From: Candidatus Poseidoniaceae archaeon
GTDB taxonomy: Archaea; Thermoplasmatota; Poseidoniia; Poseidoniales; Poseidoniaceae
Direction: 5' to 3'
DNA: 24,441 nucleotides
Assembly: GCA_013329355.1 (NCBI GenBank)
Contig: DUKK01000105.1
Coordinates: 1 to 24,441 of the forward strand
Shown here in pieces: positions 1-7,400 of this stretch (its first letter is position 1; each line of letters begins with the position of its first letter). Below the pieces are notes generated by a model. The model had not been told where the DNA came from, searched no databases, and saw nothing but the letters and a program-made list of their open reading frames with translations. Both the position numbers and the translations under genes were made by a program.

Positions 1-391
1 AGAAATCTCCAGTAAATACTTGGCTTGAGGTTACTATCAACATAGAATCTTCGGTATGACCGGGCACATGATGGAACTGTATCGTTTCATTACCCAATTT
101 CAAAACACTAGTCTCATTTACAAATTTAGTAACGCCTAATGATGGTGTAGAGTGCCACATGACATAATCACATTTCAACTGGTTGGCAATAGTAAAGCAA
201 CCTGTTATGTGATCGGCGTGAGTATGGGTTGCAATGCACATTTCTAAATTAAGATTCATTTCTTCGATGGCGCTGAGATAATTTGCGACATAGTCGTAGA
301 CAGGGTCTATTATGGCGGCCATGCCGCTGGTCTGGTCATAGATTAGGTAGGTCTTTGCCCAACCAGATTCATTGAGTTGATGCATCTGCAT
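1..391 (-). CDS. Persulfide dioxygenase-like metallo-beta-lactamase fold protein, partial (C-terminus beyond the window)
   Basis: Reading the minus strand from an ATG at 391 gives an open frame of 130 codons running off the left edge. It begins MQMHQLNESGWAKTYLIYD and has the metal-binding motif THTHADHITG near residues 55-64. A further metal histidine follows in VPGHTEDS (about residue 110) and an aspartate in FTGDF at the edge. This order (THxHADH, then PGHT, then GD) is that of the ETHE1/persulfide dioxygenase and glyoxalase II-like branch. ETHE1 enzymes oxidise glutathione or other low-molecular-weight persulfides to sulfite with one iron. The opening, close to 'QL...TYLI', also resembles that family. 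An in-frame ATG at 451 would add 20 hydrophobic residues, but it lies upstream of the AT-rich box at 431-442, so 391 is preferred. The gene diverges from the Nudix gene. The exact substrate cannot be told from this fragment. Confidence 0.8.
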   Translation of the reverse strand, partial: MQMHQLNESGWAKTYLIYDQTSGMAAIIDPVYDYVANYLSAIEEMNLNLEMCIATHTHADHITGCFTIANQLKCDYVMWHSTPSLGVTKFVNETSVLKLGNETIQFHHVPGHTEDSMLIVTSSQVFTGDF

Positions 392-430
392 GGTATTGAC
401 TAACAAGATGTAGTACTTCAATTTCAGTGC

Positions 431-442
431 TAAAAATATATT
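431..442. promoter_or_regulatory. AT-rich box, possible shared TATA element for the divergent pair
   Basis: The run TAAAAATATATT sits between two divergent starts (391 minus, 479 plus). It reads as a TATA-like element on both strands. A transcription start about 26 nt away would fall near 411 on the minus strand and near 465 on the plus strand, giving a short leader on each side. The plus-strand leader would contain the GGAG at 471-474 in front of the Nudix start. This is placement by spacing and composition only. Confidence 0.4.
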
Positions 443-478
443 CTTAAGCATTAAACGAAATGAGTTTTTCGGAGTATT

Positions 479-1201
479 ATGAGCCATCCACAGACTGTTG
501 TCTATTTGGAGCACGACGGCAGGGTGCTGCTAGTAAATCTAGATGGTATCGGACCACAAATCCCCGTTAGAGGCAGGCTTGAAAACTCGTTATCTCTGCG
601 TTTTCCAACACCTAACGAAGTCGCTGAACGAGGCATAAAGTTTGAACAAAAAATGAACATGCGAATAAGCTTCTCTGGCCAAGATTACATAGTAATCAAG
701 GCCTATCCAAAAATCGATTGGCCATCTGATTGGGCCTGGAAAGATAGTATAGTTTCAGACAACTGCGTTCATCCTGTAGCCAGAGAGGCCATCTACCGTA
801 GTATTCATCGGTTAGTTTCCAAGGTGGTGATAAAAAACAATCAGAACCAGATCTTGATGGCTAAGGTAAATCGAGGTCACTTTTCGGGCTTTTGGACTCT
901 ACCGGGGGGTTACATGGACCATGACGAACACCCAACCACGGGATGCGTTAGGGAATGCCTGGAAGAACTCGGTATTGACATAATATTAACCAATGATGCA
1001 CCGATTATAACTCAAAAGATTTTCAACGATGAAGGTGTATCATTTGTCTCATTTACCTACCAGTCTAATTGGGATGGTAATATCGAAGATATGACATTAC
1101 TAACCGAAGAGATTTCAGAAGCAGCGTGGTTCTCTAGGGAGGATGCTTTATCCAATGCTGTCTCTTACTTTGATTCTGAAGCAATAAAGCATCATGGCTA
1201 G
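479..1201 (+). CDS. Nudix hydrolase with a long N-terminal extension
   Basis: The 240-residue product carries a complete Nudix box: GGYMDHDE, seven residues, then RECLEELGI (roughly residues 142-164). It fits GX5EX7REUXEEXGU, so the Mg-binding glutamates are present. Nudix enzymes hydrolyse a nucleoside diphosphate linked to another group; the substrate here is unknown. The first ~100 residues are not part of a standard Nudix fold. They open with VVYLEHDGRVLLVNLDG, which itself resembles the first strands of a Nudix domain but lacks the catalytic box. The ATG at 479 follows GGAG at 471-474 with a 4-nt gap. Its stop shares the four bases CTAG (1198-1201) with the stop of alaS on the other strand, so the two genes end inside each other. 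The small-molecule substrate, not the fold, is the uncertain part. Confidence 0.88.
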   Translation: MSHPQTVVYLEHDGRVLLVNLDGIGPQIPVRGRLENSLSLRFPTPNEVAERGIKFEQKMNMRISFSGQDYIVIKAYPKIDWPSDWAWKDSIVSDNCVHPVAREAIYRSIHRLVSKVVIKNNQNQILMAKVNRGHFSGFWTLPGGYMDHDEHPTTGCVRECLEELGIDIILTNDAPIITQKIFNDEGVSFVSFTYQSNWDGNIEDMTLLTEEISEAAWFSREDALSNAVSYFDSEAIKHHG

Positions 1202-4047
1202 ACCCCTAAAAGAGTCCTCGCAGAAATAAAACTATCCTCTAACCCTTCAGGGTTAGAACCGCCGCCTTGCGCAAATGTCGGTCTGCCACCACCGCCTCCG
1301 TTGATGTGAGTGATTATGGCTTGAAGAATTTTGACCGAATCATACCGCTCACTAGCGATCGTGTTCTCTGTAGTCGCAACCATCAATTTGCCACCACCGT
1401 CTTTCGAACCTAGAATTGCTAAGGTAGGATTATCAAAATCTAGTGTGAGTTCTTTGAGCATCTTGGACATGTTCTTCAGTCCACCATCGGCCTCCATAAT
1501 CACTATTCTTACGCCGTCCTTAGCAAAACTAGTATCGTCGCTCCCACTGGTTCGCAAGCGAACAATTTCTGCCTCTAACTGTTCTATACGCTTCCTCTGT
1601 TCTTTCCATTCGTTAAAAAATCGCTCTGCAGTCTTAGGCACATCATGTATATTCACCCCAAAGACATCGCCGGTTTCCCGTAGCAGATCGTCTTGATCCC
1701 GTGCATAGTCGAGCGCGGCCTGGCCAGCAACAATATGTAGACGTTCTACACCATCTTGCACTGCTGTCGAGCGAACTATCCTGATTGAACCTATTTGCCC
1801 TATTTCATCATGGTGCGTTCCGCCGCAAGCCTGAATATCATGATCGGATATTCTCAACACGCGAATAGTGTCGCCCTTCGGTGCTCCCCCTTGATAGAGA
1901 TCAAATCCATACTTTCGATCAGCATCTTTGCGATTCAAAATGGTCTTCTCAGTTTTATGAACCTGAACAATCACATCATTGGACATTTTTTCAATGGCGT
2001 CAAGGTCTTGCCTTGATAGTCGATTATAATGGGTGATGTCCAAACGAGCAGATTCTTCTGCTTTATTGGCACCAGCTTGGTAAATATGCGGGCCCAGTAT
2101 TTTACGTGCTGCACCACCGACGATGTGGACTGACGTGTGGTGATCCATCAATTGTTTACGCCTATTCCAATTAAGTGAGCCATGAACTAAATCACCATTA
2201 TTAAGCTCAGTATCAACTATGTGGACAATGTGTTGACCAATTTTGCGCGTATCTAGCACTCGGCAATGAACTGAGTCAGTGGACAATGTGCCATAATCAC
2301 CTTCCTGTCCACCTCCCTCTGGATAAAAGCACGTCCGATCAAGAACCACACCGTGGGTAGCTCCTTCGGGGAGATTGTCGAAACTAACTGTGGTGCAGAA
2401 TAATACGCTTGCGTCAAATTCAAACTGGTAAACATCATCATAATACAATGTATTTGTTGGTGGAAGTTCCGGTAGATTACTAATTAACTCAGTATTTTTT
2501 ACCGCTTTAGCAGCATCCCTCGCCATTCTGGCATGTCGCTCGGCCAGTTCAGCAGTAAAACCAGTCCGCAAAGACATTGCGGTCCAGCCCGATTGATGTG
2601 CTAGTGAGATGGCCATCTCTGGTGCAATGCCGTGCGAATCATTGAGCGAGAATAGTAGTTCATCATCAATTGCCACAGCAGTCTTGTCAACATTGGCCAA
2701 CATCGTTTTTACTACTTGTTCACCTTTGCGAAGCATCTCGACATATTTTTGTTCTTCTAACCGGAGAATTATTGCGATACCGTCGCGGGTTTGTTTCATT
2801 GCTTTATTATCCAGATTAACCTCTAAATGATGTAAGGCTAAATCCGCAAGTGATACATCGATACCGAGTTCGTCACGCATTCTTAGCGTTCTTCTAGCTA
2901 ACATTCTTGCTAAGTAACCAGCTTTGGCATTGGATGGTACTAAACCATCTCCCAACATATTGCACAGGGCGTGGAGATGATCTGGGATTGCATAAATTCT
3001 CGACAGAGGGTCAGTTATAGCACTGAATTGCTTGCGGTCAATGGCAATACCACGTTCGCTTAGTTTATTGATGAAAACGGTTGTTAATTCATCGCCATCT
3101 ACTCCGACCTCAATATTCATGATACCGTTCAACCGGCTCATCTCTCCAAGTATCTTGTCCAAATTAAGTTCTGGCCATTGTTCAGTTATGTTACCAAATC
3201 TGGATAGTTCCTTCAGCCACGCCACAGTTTCAGGATAAATCGCCTCATAGATTGTTGGCGTACCGGCAGCCGCCCAACAGAATCGCTCAAGTCCATAACC
3301 TGTGTCAATTATCTGCAACGGCATTTCCTTGTAACGGTCGCCCTTGATTTCTACATCACCGTCTTCTGCTTCCTCAAGATTCATAAAAACCAGAGTAGCT
3401 AATTCCAAACCACCGACAATAACCTCGACCGCTGGACCTGCATTACCACCACCACTCCAGGGATTCTCAACGTAAGTAATCTCTTTCGCGTCAATACCAA
3501 AGGTTACCGTCAACATTTCGTGACAGTATCTAACACAATCTTCCATCCAGTAATACATTTTGCCCTCATGTGGTCGGTTGAATACGTGATGTGCCATCAT
3601 CTCGAAGGTCGTTAAGTGACGGCCACTACGACCAACCGCATCGACGTCGGTTAGTCTGATACACGGTTGTGAAATCGTCAAAGGATTTGCCGGAGGTTCG
3701 ACTAATCCCGATGTTACGTGGGGTTGAAAATCTGCAATTGAGGCAATCGTCAAGTGGATATCATCCCGCCACCTAGCTAGTATCGGGTAGGGCTCTACAC
3801 GTGCATGCTCACGTTGTTCAAAGAATCCGAGAAAGGCTTCTCGCATTGCATCCTTGAGTTCTTTACCACGCATTGAGAATCCGCTAATTAGTGGATTACC
3901 GATGAATGTATACTCATCCTCACTGGTATCCCCACAAGTGTCTCGTTCAGTATCAACTGTCCAAAACCATAGATTGGTAACACGACACTGCTTCCTAGCA
4001 TAGCCGTTATCATGGAAGACTGCTAAATCAATTGGAGCCATGACCAT
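1198..4047 (-). CDS. alaS: Alanyl-tRNA synthetase, archaeal type
   Basis: This 949-residue protein charges tRNA-Ala with alanine and clears mischarged Ser/Gly. It matches archaeal AlaRS throughout: FWTVD and YTFIGNP near the N-terminus, the aminoacylation core (RWRDDIHLTIASIADFQPHV, GRSGRHLTTFEMMAHH, GGGNAGPAVEV), and an editing domain with H637, H641, C741 (CGGTH) and H745 as the zinc site. The C-terminal DHHA1-like part ends with a Gly-rich GGGGGRPTFAQGGG. The N-terminal zinc knuckle usual in archaeal AlaRS (two Cys pairs) keeps only C21 and C38; the partner positions are T24 and E43. Start: GGTGA lies 5 nt before the ATG at 4047. A GTG at 4056 (952 aa) and an ATG at 4041 are also in frame. 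The TATA-like box at 4062-4071 would place a leaderless start at about 4041. The gene diverges from rtcB. Confidence 0.97.
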   Translation of the reverse strand: MVMAPIDLAVFHDNGYARKQCRVTNLWFWTVDTERDTCGDTSEDEYTFIGNPLISGFSMRGKELKDAMREAFLGFFEQREHARVEPYPILARWRDDIHLTIASIADFQPHVTSGLVEPPANPLTISQPCIRLTDVDAVGRSGRHLTTFEMMAHHVFNRPHEGKMYYWMEDCVRYCHEMLTVTFGIDAKEITYVENPWSGGGNAGPAVEVIVGGLELATLVFMNLEEAEDGDVEIKGDRYKEMPLQIIDTGYGLERFCWAAAGTPTIYEAIYPETVAWLKELSRFGNITEQWPELNLDKILGEMSRLNGIMNIEVGVDGDELTTVFINKLSERGIAIDRKQFSAITDPLSRIYAIPDHLHALCNMLGDGLVPSNAKAGYLARMLARRTLRMRDELGIDVSLADLALHHLEVNLDNKAMKQTRDGIAIILRLEEQKYVEMLRKGEQVVKTMLANVDKTAVAIDDELLFSLNDSHGIAPEMAISLAHQSGWTAMSLRTGFTAELAERHARMARDAAKAVKNTELISNLPELPPTNTLYYDDVYQFEFDASVLFCTTVSFDNLPEGATHGVVLDRTCFYPEGGGQEGDYGTLSTDSVHCRVLDTRKIGQHIVHIVDTELNNGDLVHGSLNWNRRKQLMDHHTSVHIVGGAARKILGPHIYQAGANKAEESARLDITHYNRLSRQDLDAIEKMSNDVIVQVHKTEKTILNRKDADRKYGFDLYQGGAPKGDTIRVLRISDHDIQACGGTHHDEIGQIGSIRIVRSTAVQDGVERLHIVAGQAALDYARDQDDLLRETGDVFGVNIHDVPKTAERFFNEWKEQRKRIEQLEAEIVRLRTSGSDDTSFAKDGVRIVIMEADGGLKNMSKMLKELTLDFDNPTLAILGSKDGGGKLMVATTENTIASERYDSVKILQAIITHINGGGGGRPTFAQGGGSNPEGLEDSFISARTLLGV

Positions 4048-4061
4048 TAACCTCACCTACT

Positions 4062-4071
4062 GAATATATAT
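4062..4071 (-). promoter_or_regulatory. alaS: TATA-like box upstream of alaS
   Basis: Minus-strand ATATATATTC is the only strong AT box in the 87-97 bp between alaS and rtcB that faces alaS. Its centre is about 26 bp from 4041, so transcription could begin at the third candidate start codon and produce a leaderless message. It lies only 15 bp upstream of the SD-supported start at 4047, which makes the two start models mutually exclusive for this promoter. Confidence 0.5.
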
Positions 4072-4108
4072 CCCAGTGTAAACCAAGACTTGAACCCTGC
4101 GACTATAT

Positions 4109-4119
4109 TGTAAATTTAC
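4109..4119 (+). promoter_or_regulatory. rtcB: TATA-like box upstream of rtcB
   Basis: TGTAAATTTAC is centred about 31 bp before the rtcB ATG at 4145, which puts a transcription start within about 5 nt of the start codon. No SD-like sequence is placed correctly in front of 4145, so a leaderless or near-leaderless transcript fits. Confidence 0.45.
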
Positions 4120-4144
4120 TGGTAATCCTCAAAGGTAGACAACT

Positions 4145-5632
4145 ATGCCGAGTGGTATGGGCGATGAATGGCGCAAGCATCTTGAGTCTGATGATGATGG
4201 TACCATCAGAATCAAAGCCCATGGTAACATGAAAGTGGATGCGAGAATCGTCACCGATGAAAATCATTTCAACAATCACATCGATGACCGTGGCCCCGAA
4301 CAGTTGGTCAATGCCGCAGAAATTCCAGGAGTGGTAGGCGAAGCATGGGCTATGGCAGACTGGCATTTTGGCTACGGACTACCGATAGGGGGAGTTATAG
4401 CAACTGACATAAATCACGGCGAAAATGGTGGCGCAATATCACCCGGAGCAGTGGGTTTCGACATTAATTGCGGAGTAAGAGTCCTCGCTCTCGATGCAAC
4501 AATTGATGACATCCCAAATATCAAAAAATTAGGTGGGCGACTTGCTGGGCGGATTCCTGCCGGTGCATCTGGTAAAGGTGGATTAGCAATTGACATGCCT
4601 GAAATTCGTGCGCTTACTGAGGGCGGTGCACAGGCAGCGGTTGAAATGGGCATTGGCTACTATGAAGATTTAGTCTCACTAGAATCAAATGGTATGTTAG
4701 AGGTAGATGATGCAACACTTTCGAATCGGGCATTGGAACGTGGTTTGCGTGCACTCGGAACACTTGGTAGTGGTAACCACTTCTTAGAAATTCAATCCGT
4801 CGAAAGACTAGTTGATGAGGCAACTGCCCGACACTGGGGTTTGTATGAGGGGCAACTACTGGCGATGATTCATTCTGGTTCTCGAGGTTTAGGCCATCAG
4901 GTTTGCAGTGAACATTCGAGAAAACTAGAACAAAAATACAAACGAACCACAACCGGATGGTATGCCGAGGAATATGATTTTACCATTTCAGACAGGCAGT
5001 TAGCCTGTGCTCCGTTTCACTCAACAGCGGGTCAATCATACCTACAAGAAATGAATGCTGCTGCTAATTTTGCCTTCGCCAATCGCAGCGCATTAGCCCA
5101 TCGATTGAGGGAGGTATTACGCCTTGAGATGGGCGTCGATGGTGAGGCGAGAACTCTTTACGATGTCGCTCACAACATTGCTAAAGTAGAAACCCACATA
5201 ATACACGGTAAAAACTGCCAGTGTGCTATCCACCGTAAAGGTGCGACGCGAGCATTTTCAGGAGATAGTGGTCACATTGAAAATAATTTTCAAACCACCG
5301 GCCAACCAGTTCTCGTCCCAGGTGATATGGGCACTGGATCATGGATTATGGCTGGACCTAAAACTGGGCAAAATCAGGCATTTGGCTCATCATGTCACGG
5401 TGCTGGCCGTGCACTATCAAGAACTAAGGCTAAGCAAACAATCGATGGAAAAGCACTGAAACAGCGCTTGGAAAGCTCTGGCATCCGAATTCACGCCTCA
5501 ACTCCAAATGTCCTATCTGAAGAAGCCCCAGAAGCCTACAAAGATGTCGATGAGGTAATTGAGCTAACCGAAAGAGCAGGATTAGCAAGGCCTGTTATCA
5601 GGATGAAGCCAAATATCGTCATCAAGGGTTAA
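4145..5632 (+). CDS. rtcB: tRNA-splicing ligase RtcB (3'-phosphate/5'-hydroxyl RNA ligase)
   Basis: RtcB joins the exon halves left by the archaeal splicing endonuclease, using GTP and Mn2+ to guanylylate an active-site histidine. The 495-residue product is full length and intein-free. Conserved blocks occur in the usual order: WAMADWHFGYGLPIGG, GAVGFDINCGVR (D106, C109), GTLGSGNHFLEIQ (N211, H212), IHSGSRGLGHQV (H243), the VAHNIAKVETH stretch (H343), VLVPGDMGTGSWIM, and SSCHGAGRALSR with the guanylylated histidine at H418. It ends in the family's RPVIRMKPNIVIKG. By comparison with Pyrococcus RtcB, D106/C109/H212/H243/H343 are the metal ligands. The start at 4145 is the first ATG after the TATA-like box. 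The gene diverges from alaS and ends exactly where the next, opposite-strand gene ends. Both tRNA genes nearby are intronless. Confidence 0.97.
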   Translation: MPSGMGDEWRKHLESDDDGTIRIKAHGNMKVDARIVTDENHFNNHIDDRGPEQLVNAAEIPGVVGEAWAMADWHFGYGLPIGGVIATDINHGENGGAISPGAVGFDINCGVRVLALDATIDDIPNIKKLGGRLAGRIPAGASGKGGLAIDMPEIRALTEGGAQAAVEMGIGYYEDLVSLESNGMLEVDDATLSNRALERGLRALGTLGSGNHFLEIQSVERLVDEATARHWGLYEGQLLAMIHSGSRGLGHQVCSEHSRKLEQKYKRTTTGWYAEEYDFTISDRQLACAPFHSTAGQSYLQEMNAAANFAFANRSALAHRLREVLRLEMGVDGEARTLYDVAHNIAKVETHIIHGKNCQCAIHRKGATRAFSGDSGHIENNFQTTGQPVLVPGDMGTGSWIMAGPKTGQNQAFGSSCHGAGRALSRTKAKQTIDGKALKQRLESSGIRIHASTPNVLSEEAPEAYKDVDEVIELTERAGLARPVIRMKPNIVIKG

Positions 5633-5818
5633 TCACATACAGAATTTGGTATGTGACTGACCAGGTATTGTTGGTGCTGCACCGGTATGGACACCATCTG
5701 GCTCCTCACAAATTACGCTCAACAAAGTATTGACCAAATCCTTCAGTTCATCGACCTGAATTTGTAAATCCTTCATTCGTCGTCTTAATTCCGCTTTGCT
5801 TTCTAGACTTTCTCCCAT
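5633..5818 (-). CDS. Small coiled-coil protein of unknown function
   Basis: This 61-codon frame has an ATG at 5818 and stops directly against the rtcB stop (TAA|TCA, no spacer). The first ~38 residues are charged with a heptad-like pattern of hydrophobics (SKAELRRRMKDLQIQVDELK, then DLVNTLLSVI), which predicts a short coiled coil and so an oligomer or a binding partner. The last ~20 residues (GVHTGAAPTIPGQSHTKFCM) look unstructured and include two cysteines with CEEP. No family is recognised. The zero-gap convergent arrangement, which is seen at real gene pairs elsewhere here, and the protein-like composition argue that it is real. Its small size and lack of a clear SD keep confidence moderate. 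Confidence 0.55.
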   Translation of the reverse strand: MGESLESKAELRRRMKDLQIQVDELKDLVNTLLSVICEEPDGVHTGAAPTIPGQSHTKFCM

Positions 5819-5919
5819 CTTATCCCATCTAAGGAAGTTGCCTTCCTTGCCTATTTTCGGAAAAATCGATTATTAATCTTTGAGGATAATTTTCTTCCTA
5901 AACCGCTATTTGTCTAGTC

Positions 5920-5929
5920 GATATATTTG
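5920..5929 (+). promoter_or_regulatory. TATA-like box upstream of tRNA-Thr
   Basis: GATATATTTG lies about 45 bp before the first base of the tRNA. A start about 26 bp downstream would give a 5' leader of roughly 15-20 nt for RNase P to remove. The 150 bp between the coiled-coil gene and this tRNA otherwise hold no readable feature. Confidence 0.45.
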
Positions 5930-5968
5930 ACGAAGCGTTATAATCATCATGCAAGTCGGCAGAAATAC

Positions 5969-6040
5969 GCCACTGTGGCTTAGGGGTATAGCACCTCATT
6001 GGTAATGAGGAGGTCGCGAGTTCAAATCTCGCCAGTGGCT
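5969..6040 (+). tRNA. tRNA-Thr (anticodon GGT)
   Basis: All arms fold. The acceptor GCCACTG (5969-5975) pairs with CAGTGGC (6033-6039), followed by discriminator T6040. The D arm begins GCTTAGGGGTA. The anticodon stem is CCTCA/TGAGG (5994-5998, 6006-6010) with loop TTGGTAA and anticodon GGT at 6001-6003. The T arm is GCGAG-TTCAAAT-CTCGC. GGT reads ACC and ACU, so threonine. It has 72 nt, no intron, and no encoded CCA (the next bases are CTT). It converges on tRNA-Ser. Confidence 0.96.
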
Positions 6041-6091
6041 CTTAAACAGCAAACATGTGAATAACCATGTTCGAACTTTGGTGATACAGAT

Positions 6092-6177
6092 TGGCGCCGA
6101 GAGAGGGATTTGAACCCCCGAGGGAAGATCCCACGCGATTTCCAGTCGCGCGCACTACCAGGCTATGCGATCTCGGC
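6092..6177 (-). tRNA. tRNA-Ser (anticodon GGA), CCA encoded
   Basis: Read on the minus strand, the acceptor GCCGAGA (6177-6171) pairs with TCTCGGC (6102-6096). Discriminator G6095 and a genomic CCA (6094-6092) follow. The anticodon stem CGCGA/TCGCG encloses loop CTGGAAA, giving anticodon GGA (serine, UCC/UCU). A long variable arm (around GTGGGATCTTCCC) marks it as class II, as expected for Ser. The T loop GGTTCAAATCC is normal and there is no intron. The body is 83 nt without CCA. The discriminator G agrees with archaeal seryl-tRNA identity. Confidence 0.95.
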
Positions 6178-6275
6178 CTAACCTTGCGGTGGCTATTCTC
6201 CGTTTAACATTCACGCCCATCCTTTTCGACTTGAATTAGCGAAAATACTCAAAGGTGATTCGACTAGCGTGGGCC

Positions 6276-7400
6276 ATGACCGACCCATCAGGTGAGTCAA
6301 CAGAGATCGCTGATGGAATACCGTTCCGACTTCGAGATATGGAATTAAACGTGAAATTTGGCGACATACATCCAATTTTTAACCGCATCGACGATCTTAG
6401 AAAACAGTGGAAATTTATGATTTTATTAGCCCTCAATGATTGGGGGAGGGCTAATTACCTAATGTTAGGATTTGGAATATGTGCATTCCTCTTAGGTGCT
6501 GTTTCAACCGACATAGTGTCCGGTGGCGATTCACTATCCACTGGGATGGATGGTTTGCTGGGCGTTGGCTCGTTTTCTTTCTTTCAAATGCTACTCTCCT
6601 TTGTGTCATGGGTTGTCTTTCTGTATTTTGTATGGGTAGAATTTCCTGTTATGCGTGTGCACTCGATTACCATGATGCTTATTTGGAACGGTATGGTTTT
6701 CGCCAATGTGTTTTTCCATGAAAATAACCCCATTTGGCCCACTGATATTTCTCTCTCGGATATGATGTATGGAACACTAATCATGCTTGTTGTGATATTC
6801 TTCACCTACTTCTTTTGGAAAGCGGTTAGTGATACGAGGGATTTACATGTTCAGGTCCACCATGTTCATGAGGATGTTAGAATAATGGAGCGCGATATGC
6901 ATGAGCACTCACTCGGTGGTTGGGGCTCAATGCTATTGGTTTGGTTTAGCGCGACATTTTTGTCAGCTTGGTCAGGCGTGAATTTCGTAGCCTCAAGAAA
7001 TAATGAAGCCTATCTAACGCTGATAATCCACGTCCTGAGCGGGATCATTGTAGTGCCGTTGATACTAATGATTGTTTGGTACCCACAAAGAATGCTTGGC
7101 ACAACCACAAAAATTTCTACTTCTGCTGCGTTAACTGCAGAAATTGAGATGAGCCAAGGTCAATTGAGTATCACAACTGATGCTAAGTGCCCAGAATGTA
7201 ATGCCTCAGTTACCCTTAGCATGGGACTGAATGGACAAGTTTCGGTGCCTTGCCCTGAAGCGGGTTGTGAGGCTGAAAGCGGCATCATTGGCTCAATATG
7301 CGCAGGCTGCAACAAAGAATTTCCGTCCAGATTTAATTGCCAATCTTGTAGCACAAATATTCCATATGTTGATACCATTCCTGATTCGGAGGCCTGGTGA
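6276..7400 (+). CDS. Six-helix membrane protein with C-terminal double zinc ribbon, function unknown
   Basis: The 374-residue product has about 55 soluble residues, then six hydrophobic segments: around LMLGFGICAFLLGAV, MLLSFVSWVVFLYFVWV, MMLIWNGMVFANVFF, LIMLVVIFFTYFFW, MLLVWFSATFLSAW and LSGIIVVPLILMIVW. A cytosol-sized tail follows, carrying eight cysteines in four pairs: C305/C308, C326/C331, C342/C345 and C355/C358. These look like two zinc ribbons. A loop between helices 4 and 5 is His-rich (HVQVHHVHEDVR). I do not recognise a family. It heads a three-gene operon; its TGA overlaps the ATG of the desulfurase-like gene by one base. Start: a GTG at 6255 gives 381 aa, but the ATG at 6276 fits a leaderless start about 30 bp after GAAAATAC (6241-6248). 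Confidence 0.8.
   Translation: MTDPSGESTEIADGIPFRLRDMELNVKFGDIHPIFNRIDDLRKQWKFMILLALNDWGRANYLMLGFGICAFLLGAVSTDIVSGGDSLSTGMDGLLGVGSFSFFQMLLSFVSWVVFLYFVWVEFPVMRVHSITMMLIWNGMVFANVFFHENNPIWPTDISLSDMMYGTLIMLVVIFFTYFFWKAVSDTRDLHVQVHHVHEDVRIMERDMHEHSLGGWGSMLLVWFSATFLSAWSGVNFVASRNNEAYLTLIIHVLSGIIVVPLILMIVWYPQRMLGTTTKISTSAALTAEIEMSQGQLSITTDAKCPECNASVTLSMGLNGQVSVPCPEAGCEAESGIIGSICAGCNKEFPSRFNCQSCSTNIPYVDTIPDSEAW

Noticed and set aside
392..451. A hydrophobic N-terminal extension (ATG 451) of the persulfide dioxygenase-like gene
   Set aside because: The start lies upstream of the AT box at 431-442, and the family begins close to the ATG at 391.
1331..3238. Several plus-strand open frames of 68-121 codons opposite alaS, plus a 62-codon minus-strand frame
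   Set aside because: They are out-of-frame shadows of a strongly conserved gene, with low-complexity Ser/Ile-rich products and no recognisable domain.
6052..6071. Inverted repeat AACATG / CATGTT between the convergent tRNA genes
   Set aside because: Only six pairs with an eight-base loop and no T-run, so it is within chance and not called as a terminator.
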